DNA from: Verrucomicrobiota bacterium
Lineage (GTDB): Bacteria > Verrucomicrobiota > Kiritimatiellia > RFP12 > UBA1067
Assembly: GCA_023269675.1 (NCBI GenBank)
Contig: JAHFSX010000033.1
Location: forward strand, 1-64,000
Direction: 5' to 3'
Length of the DNA stretch: 64,000 nucleotides
Positions 1 through 8,913 of the stretch are shown piece by piece. Positions within the stretch are counted from its first letter, which is position 1. Each line of letters starts with the position of its first letter. Position numbers and translations under genes: made by a program. The notes beneath the pieces were generated by a model. It had not been told where the DNA came from. It saw only the letters and a program-made list of their open reading frames with translations, and ran no database searches.

Positions 1-222
1 CCGTGACATCTCGTTCCTCATGGGTGCCGATTCTACCACGGTGTCCCGCATTTGACGGATGCGCCGGATTCCCGGACACTGCTTCTTCGGCTACGGTGTC
101 CACGACTATGACATACCGCGCCTAACTCCTAACTCCTAAATTCTCCTTGGTGGCATCATGTCTTCGTGTTAAAGTTTCCACCTACTAAATCCTGATCATT
201 AACCGCTAACTTCTGATTTACT
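1..222. other. Intergenic region left of cmk
   Basis: No gene is recognised in these 222 bases, although the tail of a gene beyond the left edge cannot be excluded. Positions 119-152 carry CTCCTAA-type heptamers followed by TTCTCCTTGGTG, matching the right arm of the mobile element found at 17.2 and 32.0 kb. No clear Shine-Dalgarno sequence precedes the cmk ATG at 223, so its translation signal is weak or unusual. Confidence 0.5.
119..152 (+). repeat. Fragment of the 17.2/32.0 kb mobile element (right arm)
   Basis: CCTAACT heptamers followed by CCTAAATTCTCCTTGG match the right arms of the elements at 17189-17466 and 32048-32332. The terminal hairpin and the GAATCGCACCC end are not recognisable downstream, so this is a truncated or diverged copy. 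The match is about 33 bases. A related but distinct element with the same heptamers is the alternative. Confidence 0.5.
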
Positions 223-906
223 ATGAACCGAGTGATCGCAATTGACGGACCGTCCGGGGCAGGCAAATCCTCGGTTTCCAAACGCGTGGGCACGATGTTG
301 GGTTTCCTGCATGTAGACTCCGGCGCGCTCTACCGCATCATGACGTGGCAGTGCCTGCTGAACCGCATCGACACCGCGAACCCCGAGGCCGTGGCCGCCT
401 TGGCCAAATCCGTAAACGTCGAGTGCGTGCCGCGCAACGGCGCGATCGCCTACTTCGTGAACGGTCAGGAGCCCGGCGACGCCATCCGCACGCCCGAGAT
501 CAACAAGCACGCCAGCCCCGTCGCCACGGTCAAAGAGGTGCGCGACCGCGTCACCGCCTGGCTGCGCGACATGACCCGTTTCGGCGACCTCATCGTCGAG
601 GGCCGCGACATCACCACCGCCGTCTTCCCGGACTCCCCCGCGCGCTTCTACCTCGTGGCCAGCGCCGAGGCGCGCGCGGAGCGCCGCCGCAAGGAGGAGG
701 TCGAGAAGGGCATCGCGAACCAGTCCGCCGACGAGGTCAAGCGCTCCCTGCTCGCGCGCGACGCCATCGACTCCACGCGCAAACACGCGCCGCTGCGCAA
801 GGCGGACGGCGCGCTGGAGATCGACAGCACCGACCTCACCCTCGACGAAGTGGTGCAGACCGTGGTCGACGCGCTGCCCGCCGAATGGAAACCGGGCCGG
901 CCATGA
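223..906 (+). CDS. cmk: Cytidylate kinase
   Basis: Cytidylate kinase transfers phosphate from ATP to CMP or dCMP in the cytoplasm, feeding CTP and dCTP synthesis. The 227-residue product has the usual length for the family. The P-loop GPSGAGKS spans residues 9-16 directly after the first beta strand. The GALYR segment near residue 38 and GRDITTAVFPD near residue 130 are typical nucleotide-monophosphate-binding and core motifs. The ATG at 223 lacks a good ribosome-binding site. Its stop codon overlaps the start of the next small ORF (ATGA), implying translational coupling. Confidence 0.95.
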   Translation: MNRVIAIDGPSGAGKSSVSKRVGTMLGFLHVDSGALYRIMTWQCLLNRIDTANPEAVAALAKSVNVECVPRNGAIAYFVNGQEPGDAIRTPEINKHASPVATVKEVRDRVTAWLRDMTRFGDLIVEGRDITTAVFPDSPARFYLVASAEARAERRRKEEVEKGIANQSADEVKRSLLARDAIDSTRKHAPLRKADGALEIDSTDLTLDEVVQTVVDALPAEWKPGRP

Positions 907-1028
907 GCGTCGCGGGCTGGATCACCATGGTCCTCTGCTGGACCTTCGTCACCGGCCTCAGCGCCTGTCTGGTCGTCAAGACCTTGCGCACGCCGCACCC
1001 TGCGGACGACACGTCCGCGCATGAGTGA
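903..1028 (+). CDS. 41-residue single-pass membrane peptide coupled to cmk
   Basis: This tiny ORF begins inside the cmk stop codon (ATGA overlap at 903-906) and ends at 1028. The product has one hydrophobic segment, about residues 5-25 (WITMVLCWTFVTGLSACLVV), followed by a short basic then acidic tail. That shape resembles small accessory subunits of membrane transporters, but no transporter lies next to it. The overlap and the clean membrane-helix composition argue for a real gene; the absence of a recognised family argues for caution. Function is unknown. Confidence 0.5.
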   Translation: MSVAGWITMVLCWTFVTGLSACLVVKTLRTPHPADDTSAHE

Positions 1029-1055
1029 TTTCAACACGGCTCCGAGATCTCAACC

Positions 1056-3434
1056 ATGAAGAAACTCCTTTTCCTGATGTCGGCCTGCCTGATCGTCACG
1101 ACACTCGCGGCCGCAGAGCTGGCCGTCGACAACCGTCCGGCGCAGTCGGACGAATGGGGCTACCGCCCCGCCGACGGCTCGACCGCAGTCATGAACCCGC
1201 CCTCCTTCACGTGGATCCACGACAAGCGCGCCGCGTCCTACGATGTGCAGTGGGCGCGCACGCCGGACTTCGCCGGCGCCGTCACCGCCACCGGCACGCC
1301 GTGGTGCGTCTACACCCACAACGCCCCGCTGGCCGCCGGAACCTGGCATTGGCGCTACCGCTTCGCGACCGCGAAGAAGGAGGTCTCGGGCTGGAGCGTG
1401 GCGCGCTCGGTCACGGTTCCCTCCGACGCCGTGCCCTTCCCCATGCCTTCCGTTGCGGAGCAGCGCGAGCGCCTGCCCAAAGGCCACCCGCGGCTCTTCA
1501 TGCGGCCCGAGGACCTGCCGCGCCTGCGCGCCGCCGCCCAGGCGCCGGGAAAAGCCGGAGAGCTTTTCAAGGAGATGCGCCAGGCCGCCGACAAGCTGAT
1601 CGCCGCAGGCCCCACGCCGGAGCCTAAAGTGCGCGGCTCGGCCCGCGACAAGGACAACGACGAGGCCGTCCAGAACTGGTGGCCGAACCGCGAGATCTCC
1701 GACCGCGCGGGCGGCGAGGCCGAAACGCTCGCCTTCGTCTGGCTCATCACGCGGGAGCCCAAATACGGGGCAGCCGCCCGCACGTTCATCATGGCTCTCG
1801 CCGCCTGGGATCCGGACGGCCCCAGCAACTTCGGGCTCAACTGCGAGGCCGGCAAGTCCATGCTCTATCATCCCGCGCGCGCCTACGACTGGGCCTACGA
1901 CGCGCTCTCCGAGGCGGACCGCGCGCTCTTCCGCAAGGTCTGGCTGCGCCGCGTGAGCGACGCCTGGAAAAGCGGCGAGGTCAATGGCGGCAACGGCCAC
2001 CTGACCCGTCCCTACAACAGCCACGGCAACCGCATCTGGCACAAGCTCGCCGAGGTCGGCATCGCCCTCTACGGCGACGTACCCGAAGCCGCGACCTGGC
2101 TCGACTATGCGGTGAACAAGTTCTACGCCGCCTATCCCGTCTGGTCGGATGACGACGGCGGCTGGCACGAGGGCGCGAGCTACCTCACCGGCTACATGAC
2201 CAAGGTCACCACCTGGATGCAGGTCGCCCACAGCGCGCTCGGCATCGACGGCCTCAAGAAACCTTTCTTCAACCAGATCGGCAATCTGCCCCTTTACGTG
2301 GCGCCGCCGAACACGCCCTCTTCGGGTTTCGGCGACCTCTCTTACAAGCCCGTCAACTGCGGGTTCCTGCACTACTTCGCCCGCATGAAGGGCGCCGACC
2401 CGCAAGGCGCGGAGGCGGCCGCGCGCTGGTCCTGGTGGCTGCAGCAGACCAAAACCAAAGCGCCCAACGGCTGGACCGGCTTCCTCTACGCCGCGAACCT
2501 GCCGCCGCTGCCCGCGCCGCAGTCGCCCGACAGCCTGCCGCCTTCGAAGATCTTCCGCGGCACCGGCCTGGCCAGCCTGCACGACACGCTCACGGACAGC
2601 CGCGACGACGTCCACTTCCTGCTCAAGGCCGATCCCTTCGGCACGCAGAGCCACGGCCACAACGCCCAGCTCGGCTTCCAGCTCAACGCCTACGGCGAAT
2701 GCCTGCTTCCCGCCATCACCTACCGCGACCTCCACGGCAGCAAGTTCCATTACGGGTGGGTCCACACCACCCGCGCGCAGAACTCCGTGCTGGTGGACGG
2801 CGCGAACCAGCTGATCCACTCGCCCTTTGCCGTCGGCAGCATCATCGACTCGCGGTTCACCCCGCGCTGGGACTACGTGCGCGGCGAGGCCACCGCCGCC
2901 TACACCGGCCTGGTCACGCGCGCCGAGCGCGCCGCCGTGTTCGTCAAGCCCGACCTCATCGTGCTCTATGACGACTTCGCCGCGCCCCGGCCGGCCACCT
3001 TCCAGTTCATGCTCCACGGGCTCAGCGCCTTCACGCTGGACGAACCCGCACAGACGCTGCGGCTCGACCGGAAGAGCGCAGGTCTCGCCGTGAAGTACCT
3101 CGCGCCGCGGCCGCTGGCCTTCACCCAGACCGACGGCTTCAAACCCGCGCCGAAAATGCGCGGCAAAGGCGACCCCTTCCCGAACCAATGGCACGTCGAA
3201 GCCGCCATGCGCGAAAAGACCGCCGCGAGCGACACGCTCACCGTCCTGATCCCCTACCGCGCGGGCGCGTACCAGGCGTGGACGGCCGAGCGCGCCGACA
3301 CCGCCACGGCCAGCGGCGTGCGCATCACCCGCGCCGGCAAAACCATCGGCATCGCCTTCCGCAAGCACGGCGCGGCAGCCGCCGACTGGGACGGCAAGCC
3401 GTTCGAAGGGCCGGTCGTCGTGACGGGACTGTAA
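1056..3434 (+). CDS. Secreted heparinase II/III-like polysaccharide lyase (DUF4962 type)
   Basis: A predicted exported enzyme of 792 residues with signal peptide MKKLLFLMSACLIVTTLAAA. Residues about 20-130 form a beta-rich domain of the DUF4962 type. Residues about 140-480 look like the alpha/alpha toroid of heparinase II/III enzymes (HPRLFMRPEDLPRL entry, then NSHGNRIWHKLAEVG). The C-terminal half contains SHGHNAQLGFQLNAYGE near residue 530, the usual heparinase II/III core with its metal- or substrate-binding histidines. Family members cleave acidic polysaccharides such as heparin-like or alginate-like chains by beta-elimination; the substrate here cannot be read from sequence. It is followed in the same direction by a GH42-like hydrolase. 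Confidence 0.8.
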   Translation: MKKLLFLMSACLIVTTLAAAELAVDNRPAQSDEWGYRPADGSTAVMNPPSFTWIHDKRAASYDVQWARTPDFAGAVTATGTPWCVYTHNAPLAAGTWHWRYRFATAKKEVSGWSVARSVTVPSDAVPFPMPSVAEQRERLPKGHPRLFMRPEDLPRLRAAAQAPGKAGELFKEMRQAADKLIAAGPTPEPKVRGSARDKDNDEAVQNWWPNREISDRAGGEAETLAFVWLITREPKYGAAARTFIMALAAWDPDGPSNFGLNCEAGKSMLYHPARAYDWAYDALSEADRALFRKVWLRRVSDAWKSGEVNGGNGHLTRPYNSHGNRIWHKLAEVGIALYGDVPEAATWLDYAVNKFYAAYPVWSDDDGGWHEGASYLTGYMTKVTTWMQVAHSALGIDGLKKPFFNQIGNLPLYVAPPNTPSSGFGDLSYKPVNCGFLHYFARMKGADPQGAEAAARWSWWLQQTKTKAPNGWTGFLYAANLPPLPAPQSPDSLPPSKIFRGTGLASLHDTLTDSRDDVHFLLKADPFGTQSHGHNAQLGFQLNAYGECLLPAITYRDLHGSKFHYGWVHTTRAQNSVLVDGANQLIHSPFAVGSIIDSRFTPRWDYVRGEATAAYTGLVTRAERAAVFVKPDLIVLYDDFAAPRPATFQFMLHGLSAFTLDEPAQTLRLDRKSAGLAVKYLAPRPLAFTQTDGFKPAPKMRGKGDPFPNQWHVEAAMREKTAASDTLTVLIPYRAGAYQAWTAERADTATASGVRITRAGKTIGIAFRKHGAAAADWDGKPFEGPVVVTGL

Positions 3435-3461
3435 TCCTATTGACCCGAATGTGCCCTGCGC

Positions 3462-3502
3462 GTCCCTGCGCATGGGACACCCCACGCCCACGGATGGGCG
3501 TG
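3462..3502. repeat. Two-hairpin intergenic REP-like element
   Basis: Two adjacent perfect hairpins lie between the lyase and the glycoside hydrolase: GTCCC-TGCGCAT-GGGAC (3462-3478) and CACGCCCA-CGGA-TGGGCGTG (3483-3502). A similar pair, in inverted orientation, lies at 27629-27682. There is no T tract, so a simple intrinsic terminator is unlikely. Confidence 0.45.
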
Positions 3503-3549
3503 CCACATGCGTGCGACAATGTATTCCGATTGAACCCGAAAGGATACCC

Positions 3550-5550
3550 ATGAACAAACTTCTCCTTGCCCTCACCGCCGCCGCCCTCACCACCCTCTGC
3601 GCCACCGCCGCGGACAGCGCGTCCCTGCCGCAGATCGGCGCGCAGGTCTTCATCGAGCCCGGACAGACGACGCAGGACATCGACGACTGGTTCCGCATCC
3701 TCGAAGCGAACGAGATGACGGTCTGCCGCATCCGCATGTTCGAAACCCACATGCGCAAACCTGACGGCACCTGGGACTTCGCGCTTTACGATGAAGCCTT
3801 CCGCGCGGCGGAGCGCCACCACGTCAAAGCCTTCGCGACCCTCTTTCCCGCGGACGAGACGGTCGGCGGCTTCAAATACCCGAAGAGCGAGGCGCATCTG
3901 GTCGAGATCGCCGAGTACGTCAAGCAGCTCGTCACCCACTTCAAGACCTTCCCCGCGCTCTACGGCTGGGTGCTGCAGAACGAGCCCGGCACCGGCGGTT
4001 CCTATCCGGACAACGACCTCTCGCGCCGCATCCGCAAAGAGTGGCAGGCCGCGCGGCCGAAAGCCGAGTACTCCAGCAAGGGCTATAAGGAGGCGCACTT
4101 CGACTACGAGGAGTTCCAGCGCTACTACACCACCTGGTTCCTCAGCTGGTACGCGCAGGAGGTTCTCAAATACGATCCGGGCCGCCACCTGCACGTGAAC
4201 AACCACGCCATCTTCTCCAACTTCCCCGAATACGACTTCCCCTCCTGGAGAAAGTTCCTCACCACGCTGGGCGCGTCCGCGCATCCGAGCTGGCACTTCA
4301 GCATGTTCCGCCGCGAGCAGTTCGCGCTCGCCATGTCCGCCAACAACGAGATCATCCGCACCGGCGCGGGGCCGCTGCCCTTCTGGCTGACCGAGCTCCA
4401 AGGCGGCAACAACCTCTACAGCGGCGGCAAGCCCATCTGCCCGACCAAGGAGGAGACCGGCCAATGGCTGTGGACGACCCTCGGCTGCGGCGCCAAGGGC
4501 GTGATCTTCTGGTCGCTCAACCCCCGCGCCGCCACGGACGAGCCGGGCGAGTGGGCGCTCATCAATTTCCAGCGCGAAGCCTCCGACCGCCTGGCCGCCG
4601 CACACGACGTGATCCGCACGCTCAAGGCGAACAGCGACCTTTTCGCCCATGCCAAACCCCTGCGCTCCGGCATCACGCTGCTGCTGGCGCGCGAGGCTTT
4701 CTGGACCGACAGGAAGCAGAAGCTCGGCGGCGCGGAACAGTACGAGGCGCGCGCCGGCGGCGCGGTCATGAAGTCCGCCCTCGCCTGGTATGAGGCCCTC
4801 ATGGAGAACGGCATCCCCGCCGATCTGGCCGAGATGGACGCTTTCGACTGGAGCCAGGAGAGCTACAAAGGCCAAGTCGTCATCCTCGCCCACCAGCTCG
4901 CGCTCCCTTCGCGTGACTGGTCCCGGCTCACGCGTTTTACCGAACGCGGCGGCAAGCTGATCGTCGAGGGCGCGACCGGCTACTTCGACGAGCATCAGGT
5001 TTGCGTGATGCAGACCGGGTTCCCGCTGGCCGACCTGCTCGGCGGCAGCATCAGCGAGTTCAAGGCGCTCGGCGAGCGGTTCGATGTGAAATTCCATGAC
5101 GGAGCGGTTCTGCCCGCGCATCTTTGGCGCGGCACCATCAAGAACGCCACCGGCACACCGCTCGCGGCCGAGGATAACGACGTGTTCGCCACACGGCACA
5201 CGTTCGGCCAAGGCGAGACGCTCTGGATACCCTCGCTGGTCGGCATGGGCGCGTGGCAGCGCGACAACACGGCGCTCGCACGTCTGGCGCGCCGCGAGAC
5301 GCTCGGCGCCATCCCCGCGCTACCGGTACTCTTCAAGCGGCAGGAGAAGCTGGCGCTGCTGAAAACGCTCACATGCGGCGATGCGCTCATCACCGTCATG
5401 ATCAACAAGGACAAGGCCCCCAAGAAGATCCCGCTCCTGGTGAAGAAGGGTCTGAAACCTCAGGTGCTCTTCGCCGACAAGGGCGGACACGTCACGGCGT
5501 CCTCGGCGGCCCTGTCGCCCGAAGAGACCCTTGTGACACTTTGGCGCTGA
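3550..5550 (+). CDS. Secreted GH42-like beta-galactosidase family hydrolase
   Basis: A predicted exported glycoside hydrolase of 666 residues. The start at 3550 is chosen because an AAAGGA ribosome-binding site precedes it and a clean signal peptide (MNKLLLALTAAALTTLCATA) follows; an open frame further upstream has no such features. The TIM-barrel part carries YGWVLQNEPG (acid/base candidate E145) and FWLTELQGG (nucleophile candidate E282), then GCGAKGVIFWSLNPR near residue 313, a pattern typical of GH42. A glutamine-amidotransferase-like trimerisation domain follows, and the C-terminus is beta-rich. It probably acts with the preceding lyase on an extracellular glycan. Substrate specificity is not determinable here. 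Confidence 0.75.
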   Translation: MNKLLLALTAAALTTLCATAADSASLPQIGAQVFIEPGQTTQDIDDWFRILEANEMTVCRIRMFETHMRKPDGTWDFALYDEAFRAAERHHVKAFATLFPADETVGGFKYPKSEAHLVEIAEYVKQLVTHFKTFPALYGWVLQNEPGTGGSYPDNDLSRRIRKEWQAARPKAEYSSKGYKEAHFDYEEFQRYYTTWFLSWYAQEVLKYDPGRHLHVNNHAIFSNFPEYDFPSWRKFLTTLGASAHPSWHFSMFRREQFALAMSANNEIIRTGAGPLPFWLTELQGGNNLYSGGKPICPTKEETGQWLWTTLGCGAKGVIFWSLNPRAATDEPGEWALINFQREASDRLAAAHDVIRTLKANSDLFAHAKPLRSGITLLLAREAFWTDRKQKLGGAEQYEARAGGAVMKSALAWYEALMENGIPADLAEMDAFDWSQESYKGQVVILAHQLALPSRDWSRLTRFTERGGKLIVEGATGYFDEHQVCVMQTGFPLADLLGGSISEFKALGERFDVKFHDGAVLPAHLWRGTIKNATGTPLAAEDNDVFATRHTFGQGETLWIPSLVGMGAWQRDNTALARLARRETLGAIPALPVLFKRQEKLALLKTLTCGDALITVMINKDKAPKKIPLLVKKGLKPQVLFADKGGHVTASSAALSPEETLVTLWR

Positions 5551-5580
5551 GGTTCGCGCAAGGCACGCCCGCGCGCAGAC

Positions 5581-5616
5581 GGCCCGCACGCCCAAAGCAT
5601 GGGCGGCACGCGGGCC
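5581..5616. repeat. Long hairpin downstream of the GH42-like gene
   Basis: A GGCCCGC/GCGGGCC outer stem encloses an ACGCCCA/TGGGCG inner stem. It lies 31 bases after the stop codon and could end the transcript or be a REP-like repeat. It lacks a clear T tract. Confidence 0.4.
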
Positions 5617-5679
5617 TGACCCGCTTGAGCCCGCCTGTCGAACCCCGTGCTTGCCGTAACCGCGGTCAAGCGGTAAGCT

Positions 5680-6084
5680 ATGCCCATGTTTTTAACTGAA
5701 CTCAGATACGACGGGTGCCGCGCAGCGCGCCTCTTGGCCGCGCTGCTCCTGCTCGCGGGCCTCTCCGGTTGCTACACGTCAAGGCCCGGCAAGACCCGCG
5801 AGTCAAATTTCATCAACATGGACTCGGAGGTCGTGCACGTCACCTACAGCGAGGAGAAACGTATCGAGACTTTGCCCAACGGGATCGTCTGCACCTTCGA
5901 AGGCAAAGTGCGACTGCACTTGCCCAGCGGCAAATCGGTGACGCTCTATCAGACGATGACGGCATCCGGCGTGCGTTACATGTCGAAAAACAAAGATTAC
6001 GAGTTTATCGAAAAAGGTCCCTGTTGCCGGCTCTTCTACAACGGAGCCCAGATCTTCGAAGGCGTCTATTGCCGCAGCAAATGA
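5680..6084 (+). CDS. Small predicted lipoprotein
   Basis: A 134-residue product with an N-terminal hydrophobic segment and lipobox LSGC (cysteine near residue 26), so it is probably lipidated and envelope-anchored. The mature part is short, beta-rich and contains paired cysteines (GPCCRLFYNG...GVYC). An alternative start is the methionine at residue 3. The 3' end overlaps the convergent methyltransferase gene by 19 bases. No family is recognised and no function is assigned. Confidence 0.65.
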   Translation: MPMFLTELRYDGCRAARLLAALLLLAGLSGCYTSRPGKTRESNFINMDSEVVHVTYSEEKRIETLPNGIVCTFEGKVRLHLPSGKSVTLYQTMTASGVRYMSKNKDYEFIEKGPCCRLFYNGAQIFEGVYCRSK

Positions 6085-7097
6085 TCCGGCTTGCGCGCCG
6101 AGACCAGCCAGTGCGGCATGGGGGGCGGCACAGCACGTGTCGCGCACGCCTCGAAGCCCGCCTCACGCAGCCAGCCGTGCAGCTCGACATCTGAAAACAC
6201 CCACCCGTTGTGCGTGGTCAGCGCCATGTTGACCGCGAACAGCGCGGAAAAAGCGGGCCGCGTGTGCGTGGCATCGGTCATCATATCTAAGATATAGATC
6301 AGCCCCCCCGGCTTCAGCGCGTGACGAGCGCGCTTCAGAATGGCGACGATCTGCTCGGGCGATTCCTGGTGCAGCGCGCCGAAGATGGTCACCGCGTCGA
6401 ACGCCTCGGCCTCATACGTGTCCGTATGGTAGTCGCCCGGCCTGCAGACCACCCGCGCGGACAGGCCCGCTTCGCCGACCAGTTCCGTGGCCACAGCGGA
6501 AACCGCAGGCAAATCGACGGTGACGGCCGTCAGTTCCGGACAGGCCTGCGCCATCAGGACCGCGTAGGTGCCGGGACCGCCTGCCATGTCGAGCAGCCGG
6601 CGGCAGCCGCGCAAGTCCAGCAGCGGCACGACCGTGCGCCCGATACCCATGGCGCGCCCGTGCATCGCGAGCACAAAACGCCGCGTCCGTCCGGCATCCT
6701 CACCCAAATGGACCTCCGGCGCCTCCACCGGTTTCCCGCTCTTCACCAATTCCGCCAGCCGCCCCCACGCCGGATACACATCGCGGTTGTAGCGCACGGC
6801 GCGGGTCAGGTCTTGCGGGGCCCCCGCCACGAGCGTGCTCGCGGCCGCAGGCGTATTGGTGTAACATGCCCCGTCCTTGAGCAGCAGGCCCACCGCCACG
6901 CAGGCATCCAGCAGCAAACGCAAGCCGCGCGGGTCAAGCCCAGCACCCCGGGCCAGGTCCTCGCCCGAAATCCGGTTACCCTCGCGCTGGATCAGGGTAA
7001 ACAGGCCGATGTCCAGCGCGGCGAACAACACCGCCGAACCGTAGTACGCGCTGGCCAACTCGACAACCCCCTGCACAGATAGCGTCTGCTCACTCAT
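6066..7097 (-). CDS. SAM-dependent O-methyltransferase family protein
   Basis: The 343-residue product has the plant/bacterial O-methyltransferase layout. An N-terminal winged-helix dimerisation domain (about residues 10-100, with ALDIGLFTLI) is followed by a Rossmann methyltransferase domain. Motif I reads LLDMAGGPGTYAV near residue 168, and the acidic SAM-ribose contact follows in VTVDLPAV. A GALHQESPEQ stretch and the C-terminal NGWVFSDVELHGWLREAGF are typical. The likely role is methylating a small hydroxylated metabolite in the cytoplasm; the substrate is unknown. A GGAGA ribosome-binding site precedes the ATG. Its 3' end overlaps the convergent lipoprotein gene, and it diverges from the VTT gene. 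Confidence 0.8.
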   Translation of the reverse strand: MSEQTLSVQGVVELASAYYGSAVLFAALDIGLFTLIQREGNRISGEDLARGAGLDPRGLRLLLDACVAVGLLLKDGACYTNTPAAASTLVAGAPQDLTRAVRYNRDVYPAWGRLAELVKSGKPVEAPEVHLGEDAGRTRRFVLAMHGRAMGIGRTVVPLLDLRGCRRLLDMAGGPGTYAVLMAQACPELTAVTVDLPAVSAVATELVGEAGLSARVVCRPGDYHTDTYEAEAFDAVTIFGALHQESPEQIVAILKRARHALKPGGLIYILDMMTDATHTRPAFSALFAVNMALTTHNGWVFSDVELHGWLREAGFEACATRAVPPPMPHWLVSARKPDHLLRQ

Positions 7098-7210
7098 TTC
7101 GCTCTCTCCATCCTCAACCGTTTTTTGCTATGGTACCGGCTCGCGGCGTTTGTTCCGCCCCCGACCGCACCCGACCTCTAACGTGAAACCTCTACGCGGA
7201 CACCGCTTCC

Positions 7211-7867
7211 ATGAAACCCTTTCCCATCCGGACCGCTTGCCTGCTGACGCTCGTGCTGCTCGCCATCATCGTGCCGTTCTGCCTGTTCGGCACGTCGGTC
7301 AACGCCTGGACCGACCGCCTGATCGCTCAGGCCAGCACCCACCGCCTCACGGCCGGCGCGCTGCTCACCGCGCTGCTGGCCGTCGACATCGTCATGCCCG
7401 TGCCGTCCAGTCTGGTCAGCACCGCCTGCGGCCTCGCGCTCGGCTTTCTCGGCGGAACCCTGGCCTCCTTCATCGGCATGACGATCAGCGCCACCGCGGG
7501 CTATTTCATCGGACGCTACGCGGCCGCCCCGGCGGAAACCCTGATCGGCAAAGATGAGGTCGCCCTGCTGAACTCTTTTACCGCGCGCCACGGCGTCTGG
7601 GTGCTCTTGGCCCTGCGTCCGGTGCCGGTACTGGCCGAGGCCTCGGTGCTGTTCAGCGGGCTCTCGCGCCAACCTCTGCCCCGCGTGCTCGCCGTGACCG
7701 CACTCGGCAACCTGGCGGTGTCCGCCGTCTATGCGGCCGTCGGCGTGTGGGGCCGCCTCTCCGACTCCTTCCTGCTGGCGTTCGGAGCCTCCATGCTGCT
7801 GTCGGGCCTGCTGATGCTGTGGCTGCGCCGCACGCGCCCTACGTCTCCCGCTTCTCCTGCTGCGTAA
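7211..7867 (+). CDS. VTT-domain (DedA/TVP38-like) membrane protein
   Basis: A polytopic inner-membrane protein of 218 residues with about five or six hydrophobic segments. The central region (AVDIVMPVPSSLVSTACGLALGFLGGT, then ISATAGYFIGRYAA and a re-entrant ALRPVPVLAEASVLFSGLS) has the proline- and glycine-rich VTT signature. VTT/DedA proteins are linked to membrane phospholipid scrambling and membrane homeostasis. The last 29 bases overlap the convergent DUF7309 gene, so its C-terminal coding region is shared with the opposite strand. Confidence 0.8.
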   Translation: MKPFPIRTACLLTLVLLAIIVPFCLFGTSVNAWTDRLIAQASTHRLTAGALLTALLAVDIVMPVPSSLVSTACGLALGFLGGTLASFIGMTISATAGYFIGRYAAAPAETLIGKDEVALLNSFTARHGVWVLLALRPVPVLAEASVLFSGLSRQPLPRVLAVTALGNLAVSAVYAAVGVWGRLSDSFLLAFGASMLLSGLLMLWLRRTRPTSPASPAA

Positions 7868-8888
7868 TATACGCACTCAGGTGTTCGCGGGCGTCCTCCA
7901 GCATGGCGAGGCGCTCACGCCGCACCATTTTGAACGGCAGAAACTCGCCGAGCGGCCGCAACAGATTGGCCATCCGGTCCGTCGAAATCTCGATCATGGC
8001 GGGGCACCCCCCGAGACGGTCGAAAATCTCCAGCAGCCGCTCAGGGATCTGCGCCCACATGTGGGCAATCCCCTCCGTCGCCTGCAACAACTCGCCCGCC
8101 AGGATGAAGCCGCTCTGCGCATCGACCGCCAGCAAGACATAGGCCGTCTGCGGACGCTGACCGTCCGGCATAATCTGGAGCGGAGTGAACAGCAGGTCGA
8201 GTTGCATCGTGACCGGCTTCAGCGGCAAGGCCCGGATCGTCTGCAGCCGCTTGGACTCGATCCTGACTTCCACCTCCTCATCGCCGACCTCTTTCACAGG
8301 CGACCACGTATCCGACCACACGCCATGCGCGTCCGCCCTGCGCATCAGGATTTCGCGCGGGAAACGGGCCTTCAACAACTGGCCGTCCGCCTCCACGCGC
8401 ATCGCCATCCCGTACGCCTGATACAAAACGGCCTCCAGCAGGTCCCGCTCCCGCTCCTCCGGCAGCCACGGATGATACCCCGGAATGATCGAGCGGAAAA
8501 CAGGCGTGGCACAGGCGGCGTCCGCCGGCCGCTTGAGTATCTTGAGAAGCGCCTGCTCATGCTCAAACAACAGGTCGGCGCTGACGAACAGGAGCTCGAT
8601 CATGCGGATTTCCAGCAGCCAGGTGGGCACTTGCTTGGTGGCATCCGCCAGCCGCGTCACCAGATCATAAAACGCCTTCCAGCCCAAAAGGAAACGGACG
8701 TTCCGGAACGATTTCGACTGGCCCCCGAAAACCACAAAGCACGGCTCGTCCCACCCCGGCACCTCGATGCCGAAGCAGTCCGCGACGCCCATCCACTGCC
8801 ATGGATCGAGCTGGTCCAAACGCTCGGCCATGGCATAGAGCCGCTGCCACTGCGCCTTCTCTTGACTGGTCCTGTTGTTACTGGCCAT
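7839..8888 (-). CDS. DUF7309/DUF6930 domain protein
   Basis: A soluble 349-residue protein of unknown function. Residues about 8-100 (WQRLYAMAERLDQLDPWQWM, then CFGIE) resemble DUF7309. Residues about 230-345 (MQLDLLFTPL, VLLAVDAQSGFILAGELL, then the PAMIEIST strand) resemble DUF6930. The ATG at 8888 is preferred because the alignment to the family begins just after it; an upstream extension is low-complexity and unlike protein. It starts shortly downstream of pyrE on the same strand. Its end overlaps the VTT gene on the other strand. Confidence 0.7.
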   Translation of the reverse strand: MASNNRTSQEKAQWQRLYAMAERLDQLDPWQWMGVADCFGIEVPGWDEPCFVVFGGQSKSFRNVRFLLGWKAFYDLVTRLADATKQVPTWLLEIRMIELLFVSADLLFEHEQALLKILKRPADAACATPVFRSIIPGYHPWLPEERERDLLEAVLYQAYGMAMRVEADGQLLKARFPREILMRRADAHGVWSDTWSPVKEVGDEEVEVRIESKRLQTIRALPLKPVTMQLDLLFTPLQIMPDGQRPQTAYVLLAVDAQSGFILAGELLQATEGIAHMWAQIPERLLEIFDRLGGCPAMIEISTDRMANLLRPLGEFLPFKMVRRERLAMLEDAREHLSAYITQQEKRET

Positions 8889-8913
8889 TGAATCTACCCT
8901 GTCGCTTTCACCG

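Noticed and set aside
3451..3549. Upstream extension of the GH42-like gene
   Set aside because: The extension crosses a two-hairpin repeat, while the ATG at 3550 has a good ribosome-binding site and signal peptide.
1050..5211. Very long open frames on the minus strand opposite the lyase and GH42-like genes
   Set aside because: They are low-complexity (R-, G-, A-, V-rich) and lack domains or ribosome-binding sites. They mirror the codon use of the real plus-strand genes.
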